A DNA stretch of 64,000 nt, from positions 43,603 through 107,602 of the forward strand of contig NZ_PKGB01000008.1 in NCBI RefSeq assembly GCF_002848135.1. The letters run 5' to 3'. Position 1 is the first letter of the stretch. Each line of letters starts with the position of its first letter. This document shows positions 54,279 through 63,203 of this stretch, piece by piece. A program made the translations under genes and the position numbers. Source of the DNA: Hydrogenovibrio sp. SC-1 (lineage in GTDB: Bacteria > Pseudomonadota > Gammaproteobacteria > Thiomicrospirales > Thiomicrospiraceae). The notes beneath the pieces are model-generated. The model did not search any database. It was not told where the DNA came from and saw nothing but the letters and a program-made list of their open reading frames with translations.

Positions 54279-55616
54279 TTAAGGATTGACAAGACCTTGC
54301 CAAAGGCCGTTACCATTCACTTTTAAATGCCCCATTGCAGCATATAACTGGAAAGCATTCAACCAAATATCAGCCATTAACAATGGGATGTCCCGTTCAA
54401 TACGATACAAGTGGCGCTGCGAATTCAGTAAATCGAGAATGTTACGACTCCCCGTTTGCAAAGCCTGCCCATTGGCTCTGACTGCCTGCTGACTGGAATT
54501 TCGTGCGGCCTTCAAGGCTTCCAATCTTTGCGAACCAGTTTCTAATGCCAGCCAGGCATTTTCCGCTTGCGCCTGAACGGCTAATGAAAATTGTGTTTTT
54601 TGCGCCAACTTCTGCTGTGACAGCTGTCGCTGTTGAGAGACTTTAGACTGGGTCTGCCCCCCTAGATAGAGTGGCATCGACAATTGAACCCCGCCTTTAG
54701 CACCCCGCATATCATCATAAAAGTGGCCATCCGATTCATTCAGCACTAAAGCGCCAAACGCTTTAAGCTGGATATGGTCCTGTTGCCTCAGAGCTGTGGC
54801 TCGATTTTCAGAGGCTTGCCATTGCTGGTCAAGCGCTTGAATTTTTGGGTGTTGCTGCGTCAAAAATGCCCAGGCCTGGTCATTTTTTTGTAGTAACTGC
54901 TGACGCACGCTGTGTTCGATTTGGGCTAAATTGGCAGGCAACTGCTTCGGAAATTGCAATTGCTTTAAGGTGTTTGCCGTCAGTTGACCGCCTAGCAACG
55001 CATTTAATCCAGCATAACTTTGATTTAATTGCTGACGCGCTTTGAGGGTTTCAGCGCGATTAAAATCTAAACGCGACTGAATATCCGACACATCGGTTAA
55101 ATCTTGATAGCCAACCTGAAATCGTTGCTGAACCTGCTGTAAAATTCCGGCAATAGCCGTTTGCTCTTTTTGCAAAAAATAGAGCGTTTCTTTTTGCTGC
55201 CAAATTTTGAAATACCAGTGTGCAACCTGCATGAGTACCGATTGACTATCAGCTTCCTGTTGCCAAATTGTCGCTTGATGCTGCTTTTGTGCAACCGTGG
55301 TAAAAGCTTGCTTCTGTGGTTGATAAAGGGGGTAGCTGGCAACTAACTGTGTGGCTGAACGCGGAAATTGTGCTTCCGCCATCCATGCATAACTCAATTC
55401 ACTGTTTAAGTGAACCTCTGTCCCTTGCTGCGCAGATTGCGTTGCTACCACCTGCTTGGCTGCAGCGGTTGTGGCTACCGCCGCTGTCAGCGTGGGATTG
55501 TGTTCAAGAGCCAATTTAAAGATCTGTGTTAACGAGTTAGGGGTATCACTGGCGTGAACCCAACTGGTTATGACGGTTAAAACCCCAAGACAAGCCAATC
55601 GATTTAAAAACGTCAT
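54279..55616 (-). CDS. TolC-family outer-membrane channel (CusC-like)
   Basis: About 445 residues from ATG 55616, which has AAGGAGG upstream and overlaps the CusA-like stop (ATGA). A signal peptide (LGVLTVITSWVHA) and the helical TolC repeats (SLTQIFKLALEHNPTL; ALQTGSRNILDLLNSQRHL) are visible. It would form the outer-membrane duct of the tripartite pump. There is no convincing lipobox. A CCAGGCCTGG copy is read as DQAWAF. Confidence 0.88.
   Translation of the reverse strand: MTFLNRLACLGVLTVITSWVHASDTPNSLTQIFKLALEHNPTLTAAVATTAAAKQVVATQSAQQGTEVHLNSELSYAWMAEAQFPRSATQLVASYPLYQPQKQAFTTVAQKQHQATIWQQEADSQSVLMQVAHWYFKIWQQKETLYFLQKEQTAIAGILQQVQQRFQVGYQDLTDVSDIQSRLDFNRAETLKARQQLNQSYAGLNALLGGQLTANTLKQLQFPKQLPANLAQIEHSVRQQLLQKNDQAWAFLTQQHPKIQALDQQWQASENRATALRQQDHIQLKAFGALVLNESDGHFYDDMRGAKGGVQLSMPLYLGGQTQSKVSQQRQLSQQKLAQKTQFSLAVQAQAENAWLALETGSQRLEALKAARNSSQQAVRANGQALQTGSRNILDLLNSQRHLYRIERDIPLLMADIWLNAFQLYAAMGHLKVNGNGLWQGLVNP
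54870..54879. repeat. CCAGGCCTGG palindrome (in TolC-like gene)
   Basis: An exact copy followed by TCA and a T-run. On the coding strand it is read as QAW. Confidence 0.9.
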
Positions 55617-58600
55617 TTCACACCTCCTTGCTGCTGAATTACAGGCGCTGGAAAGCCTTTTCGTAATTCGAGCCAATATACCAGTAGCGGAATTAACACC
55701 ATTGACACCACCGGTGCCGAAATCATCCCGCCAATCATCGGCGCAGCAATGCGTTGCATGACTTCAGACCCAGTGCCATCTGAAAATAAAATGGGCAATA
55801 GCCCTACGACAATCACACTGACCGTCATGGCTTTCGGGCGAACCCGATTAACTGCACCTTTCATAATGGCCGCTTTCAAATCCTCTGTATGGTTGTATTG
55901 ATGACTTTGTTTGGCATCGGCAATAGCCGATTTTAAATAGATCAACATCACCACCCCAAACTCGGTGGCCACTCCGGCTAAGGCAATCATGCCAACCGCA
56001 ACGGCGATAGAAAAGTCAAAGCCCAACGCCCAAACAAACCACACTGAACCAAGTAGTGCAAATGGAATGACGGCCAAAATCATAATGGCATCCGTGACGG
56101 TTTTAAAAATAAAATACAACAAAATAAAAATAATCACTAAGGTTAGTGGGACGATTTCCATTAACGTTTGTTGTGCTTTTAATAAATAAGCATACTGACC
56201 TGACCACTCCAAGCTAACATTTTTCGGCAAGGCGATTTGCTTTGAAAGGTGTTGTTGCGCGGTTTCGATGTAGTTTTTAAGATCCGTTCCCGGTTTTAAA
56301 TCAATAAAGGTCCATCCGTTTAACCGTGCGTTTTCCGATTTAATGACAGCAGGCCCTTTACGTAACTGAATATCGGCCACCATTCCCAATTGAATATGCG
56401 CGCCTGATGACGTGACGATGGGAAGTTGTTGCAAGGCTTCAACCGAGTTACGCCAAGACTGAGGATAGCGTAAATTCATGCGATACCGTTCACGTCCTTC
56501 TAACGTGGTCTGCAAAGATTTTCCACCCACGGCCACACTGATCATATTGGTCAACTGTGCCATTGACAGTTCATAGCGCGCGGCGGCCGTTCGATTTGGC
56601 AGAATATCGATATATCGACCGCCCTCAGAACGGTCAGAGAAAACCGATAGCGTGCCGGGCAAAGATTGTAGTGCGCCTTCTAATAAGCCGCCTACCGTTT
56701 GAATATCTTGCAAGTTGTCCGCCGAAATCTTAATGCCAATCGGGGTTTTAATGCCAGTCGAAAGCATATCAATCCGAGTTTTGATGGGTTGCACCCAAGC
56801 ATTGGTTAACCCGGGGATTTGCACCGCTTGATCCAGTTCGGAAATCAGCTTCTGCAGAGTCATTCCCGGACGCCATTCAGATTTATCCTTCAATTGAATA
56901 GTGGATTCCAACATCGTTAAGGGGGCCGGATCGGTTGCGGTATCCGCACGTCCAATTTTGCCAAAAACGGTTTTCACTTCTGGAAAGGTTTTAATAATCC
57001 GGTCGGTTTCTTGTAACAAGGATTGAGCGACACCAATTGAAACCCCCGGCAGTGTGGTAGGCATATACAACAAATCCCCCTCATCCAATTGCGGCATAAA
57101 TTCTGAGCCCATATTTTGCCAAGGATAGAACAGCGTTGTTAATGCCAAGATAGCAATGGCCAGAATCGATTTTGGAAAGGCTAAGGTCGCTTTAATGACG
57201 GGTTGATAGAGCCAAATCAAGGTTCGATTCAATGGATTCTTGGTTTCACTGGGGAGTTTTCCACGAATAAAATATCCCATTAATACGGGTACTAGGGTAA
57301 TGGCAAATCCAGCAGCAACGGCCATTGCCAGTGTTTTGGTTAAGGCCAAAGGGGTAAACAGTCGACCCGCTTGTTCTTGCAATGCAAAAATCGGCATAAA
57401 ACTGAGCGCAATAATTAATAGCGATAGAAACAGTGGCTTTCCGACTTCTTGGCAGGCTTGTAGAATCAATTGCCAATGGGCATGACCGGTTACGGTTTCG
57501 CCCATTTGGCGTCGATAGTGTTCTAGTTTTTTATGCACATTTTCAATCATGACAATAGCGGCGTCCACCATGGTACCAATCGCAATCGCAATGCCCCCCA
57601 AACTCATAATGTTTGCGGTCACGCCCATTTGTTCCATAATTAAAAAGGCTCCTAGAACGCCAAGCGGTAGCGAAATCATGGCGACCCATGCTGACCGCAA
57701 ATGCCATAGAAATAGGATAGACACCAGTATGACCACCAGCATTTCTTCGAGCAATTTATCCGATAAGGTTTGTACCGATTTTTCGATGAGTTCAGAACGA
57801 TTATAGACTTCAACCAATTCCACGCCCTGTGGCAGGCCTGGTTGAATTTGAGCTATTTTTTGCTTAACGGCGTCTATCACCTTTTGAGCATTTTCGCCAG
57901 AGCGCATCACCACAATGCCGCCGACCACTTCGCCCTGACCATTCAGCTCAGCCAGTCCTCGCCTAGGTTCGGATCCCAATTGTACCCGTGCAATCTCTTT
58001 TAATAACACTGGCGTATTGCTTTGAGAATGGCGACCGACAGGTGTGTTTTCTAGGTCTTCAATTTGGGTGACATAGCCTTTGACACCAACCATATATTCG
58101 GCTTCGCCCATTTCGATCACGGAAGCGCCCATCTCGACTGAGCTTTGTTGAATGGCTTGCTGAACCGACGATAATGTAAGCCCATATCCTCTGAGTAGGT
58201 TTGGATTGACCACCACTTGATATTGCTTAATCATGCCGCCAATTGCTGCAACCTCAGACACCCCTGGGACGGCCTGTAATTCATACTTTAAAAACCAATC
58301 CTGTAAACTGCGAAGTTGTGCCAAATCCAATTGATGTGATCGATCAATGAGTGCATATTGGTAAACCCAACCAACGCCCGACGCATCCGGTCCCAAACTG
58401 GGCTGAACCGTATCGGGCAATTGTGCTTTCACTTGATTGAGATATTCCAGCACTCGAGATCTGGCCCAGTAAGGGTCGGTTCCTTCGTCGAATAAAACAT
58501 AAACGTAGGAATCTCCAAAAAAGGAATAGCCCCTTACCGTCTTGGCTTTCGGCACCGACATCATTAAGCTTGAAATGGGATAAGTGACCTGATCTTCGAC

Positions 58601-58780
58601 CAGCTGTGGACTCTGCCCCGCAAAAGGGGTTTTAACAATCACCTGCACATCAGACAAGTCGGGAATGGCATCAAGCGGCGTATTTTGAACCGCCCGCCAA
58701 CCCCATAGGGCAATCATCAAACTGATTAACAACACCAGAACCCGATTGTCGATGGAGGCTTTAATAATTGAATTAATCAT
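55613..58780 (-). CDS. CusA/CzcA-type heavy-metal RND efflux pump
   Basis: A 1055-residue inner-membrane proton-driven transporter with 12 helices and two large periplasmic loops. Marks are NTPLDAIPDLSDVQVIVKTPF, AIAIGTMVDAAIVMIENVHKKLE (helix 4) and MVLIPLLVYWLELRKG near the end. The monovalent (CusA) type is favoured by the operon context, but the methionine relay was not checked residue by residue. AGGAGGTGG precedes the ATG. It is 12 bp after the adaptor gene. Confidence 0.92.
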   Translation of the reverse strand: MINSIIKASIDNRVLVLLISLMIALWGWRAVQNTPLDAIPDLSDVQVIVKTPFAGQSPQLVEDQVTYPISSLMMSVPKAKTVRGYSFFGDSYVYVLFDEGTDPYWARSRVLEYLNQVKAQLPDTVQPSLGPDASGVGWVYQYALIDRSHQLDLAQLRSLQDWFLKYELQAVPGVSEVAAIGGMIKQYQVVVNPNLLRGYGLTLSSVQQAIQQSSVEMGASVIEMGEAEYMVGVKGYVTQIEDLENTPVGRHSQSNTPVLLKEIARVQLGSEPRRGLAELNGQGEVVGGIVVMRSGENAQKVIDAVKQKIAQIQPGLPQGVELVEVYNRSELIEKSVQTLSDKLLEEMLVVILVSILFLWHLRSAWVAMISLPLGVLGAFLIMEQMGVTANIMSLGGIAIAIGTMVDAAIVMIENVHKKLEHYRRQMGETVTGHAHWQLILQACQEVGKPLFLSLLIIALSFMPIFALQEQAGRLFTPLALTKTLAMAVAAGFAITLVPVLMGYFIRGKLPSETKNPLNRTLIWLYQPVIKATLAFPKSILAIAILALTTLFYPWQNMGSEFMPQLDEGDLLYMPTTLPGVSIGVAQSLLQETDRIIKTFPEVKTVFGKIGRADTATDPAPLTMLESTIQLKDKSEWRPGMTLQKLISELDQAVQIPGLTNAWVQPIKTRIDMLSTGIKTPIGIKISADNLQDIQTVGGLLEGALQSLPGTLSVFSDRSEGGRYIDILPNRTAAARYELSMAQLTNMISVAVGGKSLQTTLEGRERYRMNLRYPQSWRNSVEALQQLPIVTSSGAHIQLGMVADIQLRKGPAVIKSENARLNGWTFIDLKPGTDLKNYIETAQQHLSKQIALPKNVSLEWSGQYAYLLKAQQTLMEIVPLTLVIIFILLYFIFKTVTDAIMILAVIPFALLGSVWFVWALGFDFSIAVAVGMIALAGVATEFGVVMLIYLKSAIADAKQSHQYNHTEDLKAAIMKGAVNRVRPKAMTVSVIVVGLLPILFSDGTGSEVMQRIAAPMIGGMISAPVVSMVLIPLLVYWLELRKGFPAPVIQQQGGVK

Positions 58781-58792
58781 CTACCACCTCCT

Positions 58793-60121
58793 TTAATGGT
58801 GTGCATGGCGCGACATAGGAGCAGCTTGTCCTTTAAACCGATTCAGATTTGCCTGTATTTGGCTTTCAGAATCAATAAGGAACTGTCCAGAAATTACGAT
58901 GGAGTCGCCTTCTTCTATCCCGGATAAGATTTCAACCAATCCTTGAGTTTGCATCCCGGTTGTGACGGTCTTGACCTCAAACTGTCCAGGCGCAGACTGC
59001 ACCACTAAACGCCGGGTTTCACCATCATCAATAATCGCTTCCATAGGAAGCGCAAGCGCATTATGTTTAGGGCCGCCATAGATAATCACATCCGCCAGCA
59101 TATTGGGTTTGAATGCCAGTGCTTTATTTGGCAGCGTCATTCTAACCTTCAAGGCCTTGGTCGTCGCATCAGTGACCGGTTCAATATAATCAATCTGACT
59201 TTCCCAATATTGCCCAGGGTAAGCTTGAAAACGGATTTCGGTGGTGAGGTTGGGTTTAACCCACTGTTGTTGCAAGGGTAAAACCTCTGCTTCAATCCAA
59301 ACCGTTGATAAATCGGTTAAGCTCATTAACTCGGTTTTCGGTTGAACGAACATACCCGATTGAATACTCAATTGACTCACGACGCCCGTTTGCGAAGCAT
59401 ACACTGGCACCTTGTAGATCAACTTTTGGGTTTTTGATAGCTGTTCTAGTGTTTTTGGGGCAACCCCCAGCAGCTGTAGACGAGTTTGCGCGGAATGGAG
59501 CAATGTTTGCCCTTTTTCACCATGGCGTTTGCGGTTTTGCAATATTTGTAAATAATCTTGCTGAGCCGCCACAATTTCAGGGGAATAGAGTCGATAAAGT
59601 AGTTCGCCCTTTTGGATTGCATCGCCATTCGTACGAACCGTTAAATCACTAATCCAACCCGATGCTCTCGGGTGAACATGAATGACCTTGGTTTCATCTG
59701 CAGTGACTTTGCCAAAGGTTGGCATATACTTCCATAAAGTCACTTTCTGTGCCTTGGCTGTTCGAATAGCAAATCCTTGTTGCAACCCCTTAGCCATATT
59801 TGGCATCGCATGTTCGGGTATTTTGATCGTTTGACTGGATTCTGAGCCTGATTCAAAAGCCTGTTGAACCAGTTTCATACCGCAAATCGGGCAGGTACCT
59901 TCGTGATCGCGAATGATCTGAGGGTGCATTGGACAAACAAATTGAAATGACGATTTATCACCTATAGATACCGGTGAGGACGCTTCGATGTCAGGACCGG
60001 AAGAATGATGCATCCTGTGCTCATCGGCATTCATCTGCAAGGTTTTTTCAGCAGATACACTGACGGGAAACACTAAGCAACTCACCCACAAGACCAACAA
60101 TCCAATATGAGGGTTGTTCAT
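58793..60121 (-). CDS. Efflux RND periplasmic adaptor (CusB-like) with heavy-metal-binding domain
   Basis: A 442-residue membrane-fusion protein. After the signal peptide (LLVLWVSCLVFPVSVSA) comes a heavy-metal-binding domain (FVCPMHPQIIRDHEGTCPICGMKL, shown here as its two Cys motifs) near residues 60-90. The barrel/lipoyl part follows (VHPRASGWISDLTVRTNG, VYASQTGVVSQLSIQSG). The C-terminal His run HAHH is also seen. It links the pump to the TolC-like channel and may bind Cu or Ag directly. Confidence 0.9.
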   Translation of the reverse strand: MNNPHIGLLVLWVSCLVFPVSVSAEKTLQMNADEHRMHHSSGPDIEASSPVSIGDKSSFQFVCPMHPQIIRDHEGTCPICGMKLVQQAFESGSESSQTIKIPEHAMPNMAKGLQQGFAIRTAKAQKVTLWKYMPTFGKVTADETKVIHVHPRASGWISDLTVRTNGDAIQKGELLYRLYSPEIVAAQQDYLQILQNRKRHGEKGQTLLHSAQTRLQLLGVAPKTLEQLSKTQKLIYKVPVYASQTGVVSQLSIQSGMFVQPKTELMSLTDLSTVWIEAEVLPLQQQWVKPNLTTEIRFQAYPGQYWESQIDYIEPVTDATTKALKVRMTLPNKALAFKPNMLADVIIYGGPKHNALALPMEAIIDDGETRRLVVQSAPGQFEVKTVTTGMQTQGLVEILSGIEEGDSIVISGQFLIDSESQIQANLNRFKGQAAPMSRHAHH

Positions 60122-60188
60122 AACTAAACTCCAAATTTTATTTAAAAAGCGACAAAATAAATTTGTCTACAACATTTCTGAAATAAAA

Positions 60189-60572
60189 TTAGGCGAACCT
60201 AGGTGGGCGTTTTTCAAGGGAACCATCAACCGAAAACAATGGTGAGTCTGTCAGTTGAATAAGTCTTTCAGGCTGGAAGGGGTGATGTTGAATGTTAGTG
60301 CCAATCAGAACGATACTGGCGCTCGAAACATGACAATCATTCAGGCATTGACAGTCATCTCCACAAAACTGGCAAATATGAACGGCCATATTTTCAGTGG
60401 ATTCATCACAGCAATCATGCTTTGAATGATGCTGATGAGACATGGTCTCTTTATGCATTTCTGGTGACGGCGACTCAACTGGTAGGTTCATAGAAACACC
60501 TGCTTGCGCAAAGCTACTATGCAAAAAGCTGAGTAAGAAAAGCAATAAAAATAGTCGTTGTGAAAATTTCAT
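60189..60572 (-). CDS. Secreted Cys/His-rich protein at the head of the metal-efflux operon
   Basis: A 127-residue protein with a clear signal peptide (LFLLLFLLSFLHSSFAQA). The mature part has a His-rich stretch (HKETMSHQHHSKHDCCDE) and a dense Cys stretch (ICQFCGDDCQCLNDC), then ends RPPR-FA. It is likely to bind copper or silver in the periplasm. It resembles proteins found at the front of copper-efflux operons. It could also be the substrate of the MNIO enzyme four genes downstream, but it lacks the EGKCG repeats of bufferin precursors. Confidence 0.6.
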   Translation of the reverse strand: MKFSQRLFLLLFLLSFLHSSFAQAGVSMNLPVESPSPEMHKETMSHQHHSKHDCCDESTENMAVHICQFCGDDCQCLNDCHVSSASIVLIGTNIQHHPFQPERLIQLTDSPLFSVDGSLEKRPPRFA

Positions 60573-60626
60573 GATTCGAGTTTAATAGATCGTTATCAAA
60601 AACTCAATGCATTTTAGCGTCCCCAC

Positions 60627-60644
60627 TTTGCCAGACTTGGCAAA
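60627..60644. promoter_or_regulatory. Inverted repeat in the divergent promoter region
   Basis: TTTGCCA, GACT, TGGCAAA lies in the gap between the metal-efflux operon and the small plus-strand gene. It could be an operator for a metal-responsive regulator. No regulator is coded nearby except the ArsR 2.2 kb away. Confidence 0.3.
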
Positions 60645-60662
60645 AATACATTGGAAGAAGTG

Positions 60663-60836
60663 ATGACAGACCCGAACTCGACAGATCCAAATCAACAAAA
60701 GGAAGCGCTGATTAAGTTATTAGAAAGCTTATCAAATCAATCAAGAACTAAAAATACTGACGTTCAGTTATCGGAAGCACAAGCCAAACAGCTTGCTGAC
60801 AAACTGAAGCAAATTCTGAAACAACATCTTAATTAA
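60663..60836 (+). CDS. Small hypothetical protein (57 residues)
   Basis: A 57-residue hydrophilic, mostly helical protein starting at ATG 60663, with GGAAGAAG upstream; the 12-nt-earlier ATG is possible but badly spaced. Motif-like runs are ALIKLLESLSNQS and LSEAQAKQLADKLKQIL. It converges with yajL, overlapping by four bases. Function is unknown. Confidence 0.5.
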   Translation: MTDPNSTDPNQQKEALIKLLESLSNQSRTKNTDVQLSEAQAKQLADKLKQILKQHLN

Positions 60837-61393
60837 GGAATCTGTAAACTGGATTCAACTTGCTGCTTGACTGCTTTCCCCATCAACAACTCAATCAAAG
60901 ACAGAGCCAAAGTCATCGCCGTTCCAGGCCCCCTGGACGTGATAATTTGACCATCAATCACAACAGCATCGTTAAGATAGGTCATATTAGGCGCTGGGTG
61001 CTGGTCAATAAAGCCTGGAAAGCTGGTTGCCTGCTTACCATCCAGCAGACCTGCCGACACAAGGACTTTGGGTGCCGCACAGATGGCAGCGACATATTGA
61101 CCTGAAGCAAGCGTCCTGTGAAGTAGGGTATGCAATAGGGATGATTGATTCAAATGATCAGCACCAGGCATACCACCAGGTAGCGCTATTAAGTCAAAAT
61201 GAAGATCTTTAACATCTGCCAAGGTCGTTTGTGCAACTAGCTGCACACCCCGGCTGGCAGTAATGGTTTGCTCTTCATCTAAACTGGCTGTGACCACTTC
61301 AATGCCGGCACGCACCATTAGGTCAATTAACGTGACCGCTTCAATTTCTTCACAGCCTTGTGCGAGAGGAATTAAAACACGCTTACGACTCAT
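60833..61393 (-). CDS. yajL: DJ-1/PfpI family protein (YajL type)
   Basis: A 186-residue class I glutamine amidotransferase-like fold. The start VLIPLAQGCEEIEAVTLIDLM and the nucleophile elbow VAAICAAPKVL (Cys) match YajL/DJ-1, with TSFPGF and ITSRGPGTAMTLAL later. These proteins are linked to protection from oxidative and dicarbonyl stress. The ATG overlaps the ctpA-type stop (ATGA), so the two are coupled. Confidence 0.88.
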   Translation of the reverse strand: MSRKRVLIPLAQGCEEIEAVTLIDLMVRAGIEVVTASLDEEQTITASRGVQLVAQTTLADVKDLHFDLIALPGGMPGADHLNQSSLLHTLLHRTLASGQYVAAICAAPKVLVSAGLLDGKQATSFPGFIDQHPAPNMTYLNDAVVIDGQIITSRGPGTAMTLALSLIELLMGKAVKQQVESSLQIP

Positions 61394-62748
61394 TTTTTCG
61401 CCTGTAATTTTTGGCTAAAATACATACCCTTTAAGACATTGAGCGCTTCATTTAATTCATAATCCTTGGCCAAAATCGCATCAAGCTCTTCATCGATAAT
61501 CCGTTTCTTCGCTTTTTGCTGTTCAACATCATCCTTACCGTCTAAATGGCCGGTCAGATCTTTTTCTTTTATACGCTCAAACTCTTCAATTTTAAGCTTT
61601 TCAATTTTAACTTGGTCTATTTTGATATCAGGGATAATACCTTCCGCCTGAATAGATCGACCCGACGGCGTGTAATATCGTGCCGTTGTAACCTTAATAG
61701 CACCACCATTATTGAGGGGTAATAGCGTCTGAACGGATCCTTTACCAAAACTATTCCGACCTAGAATTAACGCACGTTGCTGATCTTGCAAGGCACCTGA
61801 CACGATTTCAGAAGCAGAAGCAGAACCCTCGTTGATTAAGACAACTATTGGTTTGCCATCTAAAACGTCGCCTGCTTCAGCTTCAAAACGCATTTCCGCA
61901 TTCTTAACACGTCCTTTAGTGTAAACAATCATACCTTCATTTAAAAATGCATCTGTGACCTGAACAGCAGCCCTTAGAACGCCACCTGGATTGTTTCGTA
62001 AATCCAATACCAAACCATTTAAAGGTCCCTTGTTTTCGGTCTCAATTTTTTCAATGGTCGAGACTAAATCTTCACCTGTCCGTAATTGAAACTGACTGAT
62101 TCGAACATAGCCCATTCCTTCTTTTAATAGTTTCCCTTTTACACTATTAACTTTGATAATGGCTCTTACTAGAGTCTTAACCAATGGTTTTTCTTCGCCT
62201 TCACGTATCAGGGTCAACTTAATTTCAGTGCCAGGCTTCCCTCGCATTAGTTTAACGGCATCAGATAGGCTTTTTCCTTTGACCGGATGATCATCCAATT
62301 TAATAATCAAATCACCTGCCTGAATACCTGCTTTCATGGCCGGCGTATCATCAATTGGCGATATGACTTTTACAAATCCATCTTCCATACCCACTTCCAT
62401 ACCCAATCCACCAAACTCACCCGTGGTATGCTCTTCCATTTTCTTATAGTTCTTGGGTGGCAAATAAGCAGAATGCGGATCCAGGCTAGATAACATGCCG
62501 CTAATGGCACCCTCAAGTAAATCTTTGTCTTCAACTTCTTCTACATAATCAGTTGAAATTCGGTTAAACACCTCAACAAATGCTTGAAGCTCTTCAAGTG
62601 GAAGCGATATTTGCTTCTGGAGCGCTGGCACCTTCTCTGTTTCTTCAGCTAATACATTCGTTCCTACAACGATCATCGCGCCAAATAAAGCGCCAAATGT
62701 CATCCAAATACTTTTCTTTGCCCAAGTTAACTTCACAGACCACTCCAT
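61390..62748 (-). CDS. S41 family C-terminal processing peptidase
   Basis: A 452-residue CtpA-type serine protease: an N-terminal membrane signal (MTFGALFGAMIVVGTNVLA), a PDZ domain (~95-170; FGGLGMEVGMEDGFVKVI) and the S41 catalytic core with INEGSASASEIVSGALQDQ and LGRNSFGKGSVQT (Ser-Lys dyad). Such enzymes trim periplasmic proteins. It is the head of the ctpA-yajL pair. The gap 62749-62883 holds a TATAAT (minus strand, ~62782) but no good -35. Confidence 0.92.
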   Translation of the reverse strand: MEWSVKLTWAKKSIWMTFGALFGAMIVVGTNVLAEETEKVPALQKQISLPLEELQAFVEVFNRISTDYVEEVEDKDLLEGAISGMLSSLDPHSAYLPPKNYKKMEEHTTGEFGGLGMEVGMEDGFVKVISPIDDTPAMKAGIQAGDLIIKLDDHPVKGKSLSDAVKLMRGKPGTEIKLTLIREGEEKPLVKTLVRAIIKVNSVKGKLLKEGMGYVRISQFQLRTGEDLVSTIEKIETENKGPLNGLVLDLRNNPGGVLRAAVQVTDAFLNEGMIVYTKGRVKNAEMRFEAEAGDVLDGKPIVVLINEGSASASEIVSGALQDQQRALILGRNSFGKGSVQTLLPLNNGGAIKVTTARYYTPSGRSIQAEGIIPDIKIDQVKIEKLKIEEFERIKEKDLTGHLDGKDDVEQQKAKKRIIDEELDAILAKDYELNEALNVLKGMYFSQKLQAKK

Positions 62749-62883
62749 GGCTAATTTTTCATTTTAAACTGAATAACGCACATTATAATTTAACTTTAAG
62801 TGACATTAGGGAAGTATTTAATTAGAATTAGCATTAGTATTTAAACAATTGATAATATATTTATTTTACTTGGTGAATTCACA

Positions 62884-63192
62884 ATGAATGAAGTTAACCC
62901 GCTAACGATTAAAGAAGAAAATATTGAGAAAGCATCCAAAGCTCTTAAGGCAATGGGGCACCCTCTTAGACTAAAGATTTTGTGTGTACTAGGCGATAAT
63001 GAACTGCCAGTGATGGACATCGTCTCACGTGTCGGAACAACTCAAAGTAATATTTCACAGCACATTGATATTTTGAGAGAAAAAGAAATTATCGTCTCAA
63101 GAAGGGATGGAAGTAGGATTTTGTGTAAAGTGAGAGATCCGCAAATTCTAAATTTACTTGAAGCTATGCAAAATACATTTTGCCCAGTTTAA
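62884..63192 (+). CDS. ArsR/SmtB-family regulator
   Basis: A 102-residue winged-helix protein: KALKAMGHPLRLKILCVLGD, then the recognition helix SRVGTTQSNISQHIDILREK and the wing RRDGSRILCKVRDP, with NTFCPV at the end. It carries three cysteines (ILCVLG, ILCK, TFC), whose spacing suggests a redox, sulfide or metal sensor of the BigR/SqrR or ArsR kind. The exact signal is uncertain. GGTGA precedes the ATG. Confidence 0.88.
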   Translation: MNEVNPLTIKEENIEKASKALKAMGHPLRLKILCVLGDNELPVMDIVSRVGTTQSNISQHIDILREKEIIVSRRDGSRILCKVRDPQILNLLEAMQNTFCPV

Positions 63193-63203
63193 TTCGTTTA
63201 GGT

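Noticed and set aside
53944..60121. Many opposite-strand ORFs inside the metal-efflux genes
   Set aside because: They lack ribosome-binding sites and recognisable domains, and are shadows of well-supported genes.
60189..60572. Calling the Cys-rich protein a bufferin precursor
   Set aside because: It lacks the EGKCG-type motif and DUF2282 features; kept only as a hypothesis.
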